From assembly GCA_051747505.1 (NCBI GenBank), contig JBNJGE010000144.1, positions 1 through 9,193 of the forward strand: a DNA stretch of 9,193 nucleotides. The letters are read 5' to 3'. The position numbers were made by a program, and so were the translations under genes. This document shows, one piece after another, positions 6,898 to 9,193 of the stretch. The notes under the pieces are model-generated. The model saw only the letters and a list, made by a program, of their open reading frames with translations. It did no database searches and was not told the DNA's origin. How positions within the stretch are numbered: the first letter of the stretch is position 1; every line of letters begins with the position of its first letter. This DNA is from Albimonas sp051747505. Its GTDB lineage: Bacteria > Pseudomonadota > Alphaproteobacteria > Rhodobacterales > Rhodobacteraceae.

Positions 6898-7317
6898 TCA
6901 CTCCCACCAGGGGTCGATGGCGGCGATGTCGTCGTCGGACCAGCCGAAATGGTGGGCGAGCTCGTGGACCAGGACATGCGCGACCAGAGCGCCGAGGGCC
7001 ACGTCGCCGCGGTCGATCCATTCCTCAAGGATCGGGCGGCGGAACAGCCAGACCGTGTCGGGCGGACCGGGAAGGTCCTCCATCGACTTCTCGGTGAGCG
7101 CCACGCCGTCATAGAGGCCGGTGAGCTCGAATGGGTCCTCCACCCCCATGTCGTCGAGGACCTCCTCGGGCGCGAAATCCTCGATCCGCACCATCACGCC
7201 GCCGGCCGCGTCACGCACCCAGCCGGGCAATGCGGCGAAGGCGGCCTCCACGAGGGCGTCGAAGTCCTCGGCCGAGGGCGCGGGGACCTCCCGCCAGCCC
7301 GCGCCGGTCAGGGCCAC
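6898..7317 (-). CDS. Small zincin-type metallopeptidase family protein (PF06262/DUF1025-like)
   Basis: This 139-residue cytosolic protein has no signal peptide. Its zinc-binding motif is VHELAHHFGWSDDDI (117-131): His118 and His122 as metal ligands, Glu119 as catalytic base, and the HHFGxxD extension typical of the small bacterial 'metallopeptidase family' with a minimal zincin fold. Other family-like stretches are the N-terminal SAEDFDALVEAAFAALP, VRIEDFAPEEVLDDMG (43-58), LTGLYDGVALTEKS (65-78) and the FRRPILEEW helix before the active site. The start is GTG at 7317, because GGAGG (complement of 7322-7326) sits 4 bases upstream and similarity to family N-termini begins immediately after. 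This start overlaps the hemF 3' end by 10 bp, so it is very likely coupled to hemF translation. The natural substrate of the family is unknown to me. The protein ends in an acidic, aromatic tail (IDPWWE). Confidence 0.85.
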   Translation of the reverse strand: MALTGAGWREVPAPSAEDFDALVEAAFAALPGWVRDAAGGVMVRIEDFAPEEVLDDMGVEDPFELTGLYDGVALTEKSMEDLPGPPDTVWLFRRPILEEWIDRGDVALGALVAHVLVHELAHHFGWSDDDIAAIDPWWE

Positions 7318-8240
7318 TTCGCCTCCGGCGGCAGGCTCATCAGCACCGCCTCGGGGTTGTGGCCGGTCTCCAGCCCGAATTTCGTGCCGCGGTCGTAGAC
7401 CAGGTTGAACTCGGCGTAGCGGCCGCGGCGGACGAGCTGGTGTTCGCGCTCCGCCTCCGTCCAGCTTTCGTGGCGGCGTTTCTCGGTGATGGGGACGAAG
7501 GCGTCGAGGAAGGCGCGGCCGACATCCTGCGTGAAGGCGAAGTCGGCCTCCCAGTCGCCGGTGCACAGGTCGTCGTAGAAGATGCCGCCGACGCCGCGGG
7601 GCTCCCTGCGGTGGGCGTTCCAGAAATACTCGTCCGCCCAGGCCTTGAAGCGGGGGTAGTAGGACGGGTCGTGCCGGTCGCAGGCGGCCTTGAGGACCGA
7701 GTGGAAGAACTCGGTGTCCTCGTCGACGGGCACGATGGGGTTGAGGTCGGCCCCGCCGCCGAACCACCAGATGGTCGGCGTCCAGAACATGCGGGTGTTC
7801 ATGTGCACGGCCGGCGTCTTCGGGGAGCGCATGTGGGCCACGAGGCTGATGCCCGAGGCCCAGAAGCGCGGGTCCTCCGCCAGGCCGGGGATCGTCTTGC
7901 GCGCCGTGAGGCTTCGCTGGGCGGCCTCGCCTAGCGTGCCGTAGACGGCCGAGACGTTGACGCCGACCTTCTCGAACACGCGCCCGCCGCGCATCACCGA
8001 CATCACGCCGCCGCCCTGGTCGCCCTCGCCCTCGCCGGCGCGGCGGGTCTCCGTGCGCTCGAACCGGCCGGGGGGGAGGCCGGCGTGGGGGCCCTCGGTC
8101 TGGGCGTCCTCCAGCCCCTCGAAGGCGGCGCAGATGCGGTCGCGCAGCTCCCCGAACCAGGCGTGGGCGCGGGTCTTCTCGGCCTCGCCGATGGGGGGCG
8201 GGGCCTCGGCGGAGACGGCGTGGTTCGCGGCGTCGGGCAA
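7308..8240 (-). CDS. hemF: Oxygen-dependent coproporphyrinogen III oxidase
   Basis: HemF decarboxylates two propionates of coproporphyrinogen III to give protoporphyrinogen IX, using O2, in the cytosol; it is a late step of haem (and, in phototrophs, bacteriochlorophyll) synthesis. The 310 residues are slightly longer than the 299 of E. coli because of the N-terminus. Motifs include RGGRVFEKVGVNVS (84-97), the four conserved histidines equivalent to E. coli His96, 106, 145 and 175 (here His136, 146, 180 and 210), WWFGGGADLNP (158-168), RGVGGIFYDDL (215-225) and RRGRYAEFNLVYDRGTKFGL (271-290). The C-terminus PPEAKWP lacks the E. coli extension, as is usual in alphaproteobacteria. The start is called as TTG at 8240 because AGGAGG (complement of 8248-8253) lies 7 bases upstream and no in-frame ATG or GTG fits better. 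Residues 66-77 form a charged Glu/Gly-rich stretch just before the conserved glycine-rich segment. The gene is divergent from the ABC exporter gene and overlaps the metallopeptidase gene. Confidence 0.95.
   Translation of the reverse strand: MPDAANHAVSAEAPPPIGEAEKTRAHAWFGELRDRICAAFEGLEDAQTEGPHAGLPPGRFERTETRRAGEGEGDQGGGVMSVMRGGRVFEKVGVNVSAVYGTLGEAAQRSLTARKTIPGLAEDPRFWASGISLVAHMRSPKTPAVHMNTRMFWTPTIWWFGGGADLNPIVPVDEDTEFFHSVLKAACDRHDPSYYPRFKAWADEYFWNAHRREPRGVGGIFYDDLCTGDWEADFAFTQDVGRAFLDAFVPITEKRRHESWTEAEREHQLVRRGRYAEFNLVYDRGTKFGLETGHNPEAVLMSLPPEAKWP
7317..7326 (-). promoter_or_regulatory. Ribosome binding site within hemF that sets the metallopeptidase start
   Basis: GGAGG (complement of 7322-7326) lies 4 bases before a GTG codon (complement of 7315-7317), both inside the last codons of hemF. 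The same bases encode the hemF C-terminus PPEAKWP. No ATG is available nearby in the metallopeptidase frame, so this site decides the start. Confidence 0.6.
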
Positions 8241-8253
8241 GGGGCGTCCTCCT
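8238..8253 (-). promoter_or_regulatory. Strong ribosome binding site with TTG start for hemF
   Basis: AGGAGG (complement of 8248-8253) is followed after 7 bases by TTG (complement of 8238-8240) in the hemF frame. The upstream ATG at 8272 (within CATATG) opens a different frame and has no ribosome site, so it is not the hemF start. Confidence 0.65.
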
Positions 8254-8269
8254 GCGGCGTCGTTGAAGT

Positions 8270-8297
8270 CATATGATTCCGCCTTAGCTAGGCGCAA
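8270..8297 (-). promoter_or_regulatory. Candidate hemF promoter
   Basis: Read on the - strand, TTGCGC (complement of 8292-8297) resembles a -35 box (TTG core). After a 16-bp spacer, CATATG (8270-8275) resembles a -10 box (ATA core). This is the most AT-rich stretch of the 117-bp divergent spacer and lies about 17 bases before the hemF ribosome site. The matches are partial. I do not see a clean FNR-type TTGAT-N4-ATCAA box. Confidence 0.33.
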
Positions 8298-8316
8298 GCC
8301 ATCCCCGATCCTGCTT

Positions 8317-8336
8317 CCGGGCGGGCCACGCCCCGG
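8317..8336 (+). other. GC hairpin in the leader of the ABC exporter gene
   Basis: CCGGGCG (8317-8323) can pair with CGCCCCGG (8329-8336) across a 5-base loop with one bulged C, giving a 7-bp stem. It ends 9 bases before the AAGGAGGG ribosome site (8346-8353). There is no T-run, so it is not a typical intrinsic terminator. It may be incidental in DNA of this composition. Confidence 0.35.
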
Positions 8337-8357
8337 TTCCGCCCCAAGGAGGGCGCG

Positions 8358-9193
8358 ATGCTCCGCCGTCTCAGAGACATGGCCGATCCCTTCGCGCCCT
8401 ACGAGGCGGCGACCCCGCCCGGGCGCTACTGGGCCTTCATGCGCGCGCATCTGGAACCGCTGCGCGGCCTGATGCTGGCGGTGGTCGGGCTGGGCCTGCT
8501 GGTGGCGGCGATCGAGACGGGGCTGATCTACTACGCCGGGCGGGTGGTGGACATGCTCGCGGCGACGGCCGAGGAGGCGGGGCCGCAGGCGCTGTGGTCC
8601 CTGCGCGGGCTGGAGCTGGCGGGCATCGCGCTGTTCATCCTGCTGCTGCGTCCGATGGCGATCGTCGCCCAGATGGGGCTTCTTAACATGGCGGTGTCGG
8701 TCAACGCCGTGGCGCTGACGCGTTGGCGCACGCATCGCCATGTTCTCGGCCAGTCCGTCGGTTTCTTCCAGAACGACTTCGCCGGGCGCATCGCCAACCG
8801 CATCGTGCAGACGGCGCCGGCGGTCGAGGACTCCGCCTACGGCGCGCTGGAGGCGATCACCTACTGCGCGGCCTATGTCGCCGGCGCGGTGCTGGTGCTG
8901 GGCGGGATCGACTGGCGGCTGGCGATCCCGATCCTGCTGTGGCTCGCTTTCTACATCGGCGTGCTGCGCGCGCTGGTGCCGAAGATGGCGGACGCGGCGG
9001 AGGTCGCCTCCGACCGCCGCTCCGCGCTGACGGGCAGGATCGTGGACGCCTACTCCAACATCGAGACGGTCAAGCTCTTCGCGCACGGCCGGCGGGAGCT
9101 GGCCGCCGCCCGCGAGGCGATCGAGGAGCTTCGCGAGGCGGATTCGCGCGAGATGGGGCTGCTGACCCTGATGTCGCTGTGCCTGGCGCTGGC
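8358..9193 (+). CDS. ABC exporter (fused permease and ATP-binding type), N-terminal part, cut by window edge
   Basis: The frame is open from ATG 8358 to the window end (278 full codons), covering the transmembrane half of a type I (MsbA/ABCB-like) exporter. The start follows AAGGAGGG (8346-8353). Hydrophobic segments lie near residues 37-59, 84-107, 163-183 and 186-207. Between them is the exporter-typical intracellular segment LGQSVGFFQNDFAGRIANRI (130-149), where FFQNDFAGRI matches the 'FF...GxI/L' signature found in ABC membrane domains. Near the C-terminal end, SALTGRIVDAYSNIETVKLF (222-241) matches the conserved 'D...NI.TVK.F' coupling-helix region. The ATPase domain with Walker A and B motifs would lie beyond the window and is inferred, not seen. 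The substrate is unknown; relatives export lipids, peptides or drugs. The gene is divergent from hemF, which does not by itself imply a haem-related role. Confidence 0.88.
   Translation, partial: MLRRLRDMADPFAPYEAATPPGRYWAFMRAHLEPLRGLMLAVVGLGLLVAAIETGLIYYAGRVVDMLAATAEEAGPQALWSLRGLELAGIALFILLLRPMAIVAQMGLLNMAVSVNAVALTRWRTHRHVLGQSVGFFQNDFAGRIANRIVQTAPAVEDSAYGALEAITYCAAYVAGAVLVLGGIDWRLAIPILLWLAFYIGVLRALVPKMADAAEVASDRRSALTGRIVDAYSNIETVKLFAHGRRELAAAREAIEELREADSREMGLLTLMSLCLAL

Noticed and set aside
8003..8272. A - strand frame starting at ATG 8272, overlapping the hemF 5' end.
   Set aside because: No ribosome site; Pro/Thr/Arg-rich sequence in the wrong phase over well-conserved hemF codons.
8263..8290. 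A rightward promoter (TTGAAG plus TAGCTA) for the ABC exporter.
   Set aside because: The -10 element has very few consensus matches; not strong enough to list as a feature.
8241..9086. Long upstream extension of the hemF frame on the - strand.
   Set aside because: It is antisense to the ABC exporter, has Arg/His/Gln-rich composition with no family similarity, and hemF similarity with a strong ribosome site begins at 8240.
1..9193. Mobile element, CRISPR array, toxin-antitoxin, phage-defence system or tRNA/rRNA gene.
   Set aside because: No direct-repeat array, transposase, defence-type domain or RNA gene structure is visible; composition and codon use look uniform along the window.

Overview
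The window is a very GC-rich, gene-dense stretch of bacterial chromosome carrying nine protein-coding genes, one of them cut by the right edge. I see no RNA genes, mobile elements, CRISPR arrays or long repeats. The base composition, strong G/C third-position bias and protein types point to an alphaproteobacterium, most likely Rhodobacterales or a close relative. Two examples are a HemF ending in '...PPEAKWP' and a Dxs closely resembling the Rhodobacter type. The assignment rests on remembered family resemblance, not on a search.

Layout. (1) Bases 41-3949, + strand: dxs (isoprenoid precursor synthesis), tlyA (S4-domain rRNA methyltransferase) and a TrmA/RlmD-type Fe-S RNA methyltransferase. 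They form a tight run; the last pair overlaps by 4 bp, and dxs may overlap the end of an unseen upstream gene by 4 bp. (2) Bases 3956-5784, - strand: aroC (chorismate synthase) followed by a HAD type II hydrolase, overlapping by 4 bp. This pair converges on the methyltransferase gene with only 6 bp between stop codons. (3) Bases 5785-5916: a 132-bp divergent spacer, then a ten-helix EamA/DMT transporter on the + strand (5917-6882). (4) Bases 6898-8240, - strand: hemF (oxygen-dependent coproporphyrinogen oxidase, probable TTG start), overlapping by 10 bp a small zincin-type metallopeptidase gene. (5) Bases 8241-8357: a 117-bp divergent spacer, then the first 278 codons of an ABC exporter on the + strand, truncated by the window edge.

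Functionally this is core metabolism: isoprenoids, the shikimate pathway and haem, plus rRNA modification and membrane transport. I found no convincing previously undescribed system. The points most worth a second look are the hemF-metallopeptidase coupling, the altered C-terminal active-site motif of the HAD hydrolase, the dxs-tlyA-RNA methyltransferase run, and the structured spacers. Many long open frames on the opposite strand or in other phases are by-products of the extreme GC content and are not annotated.
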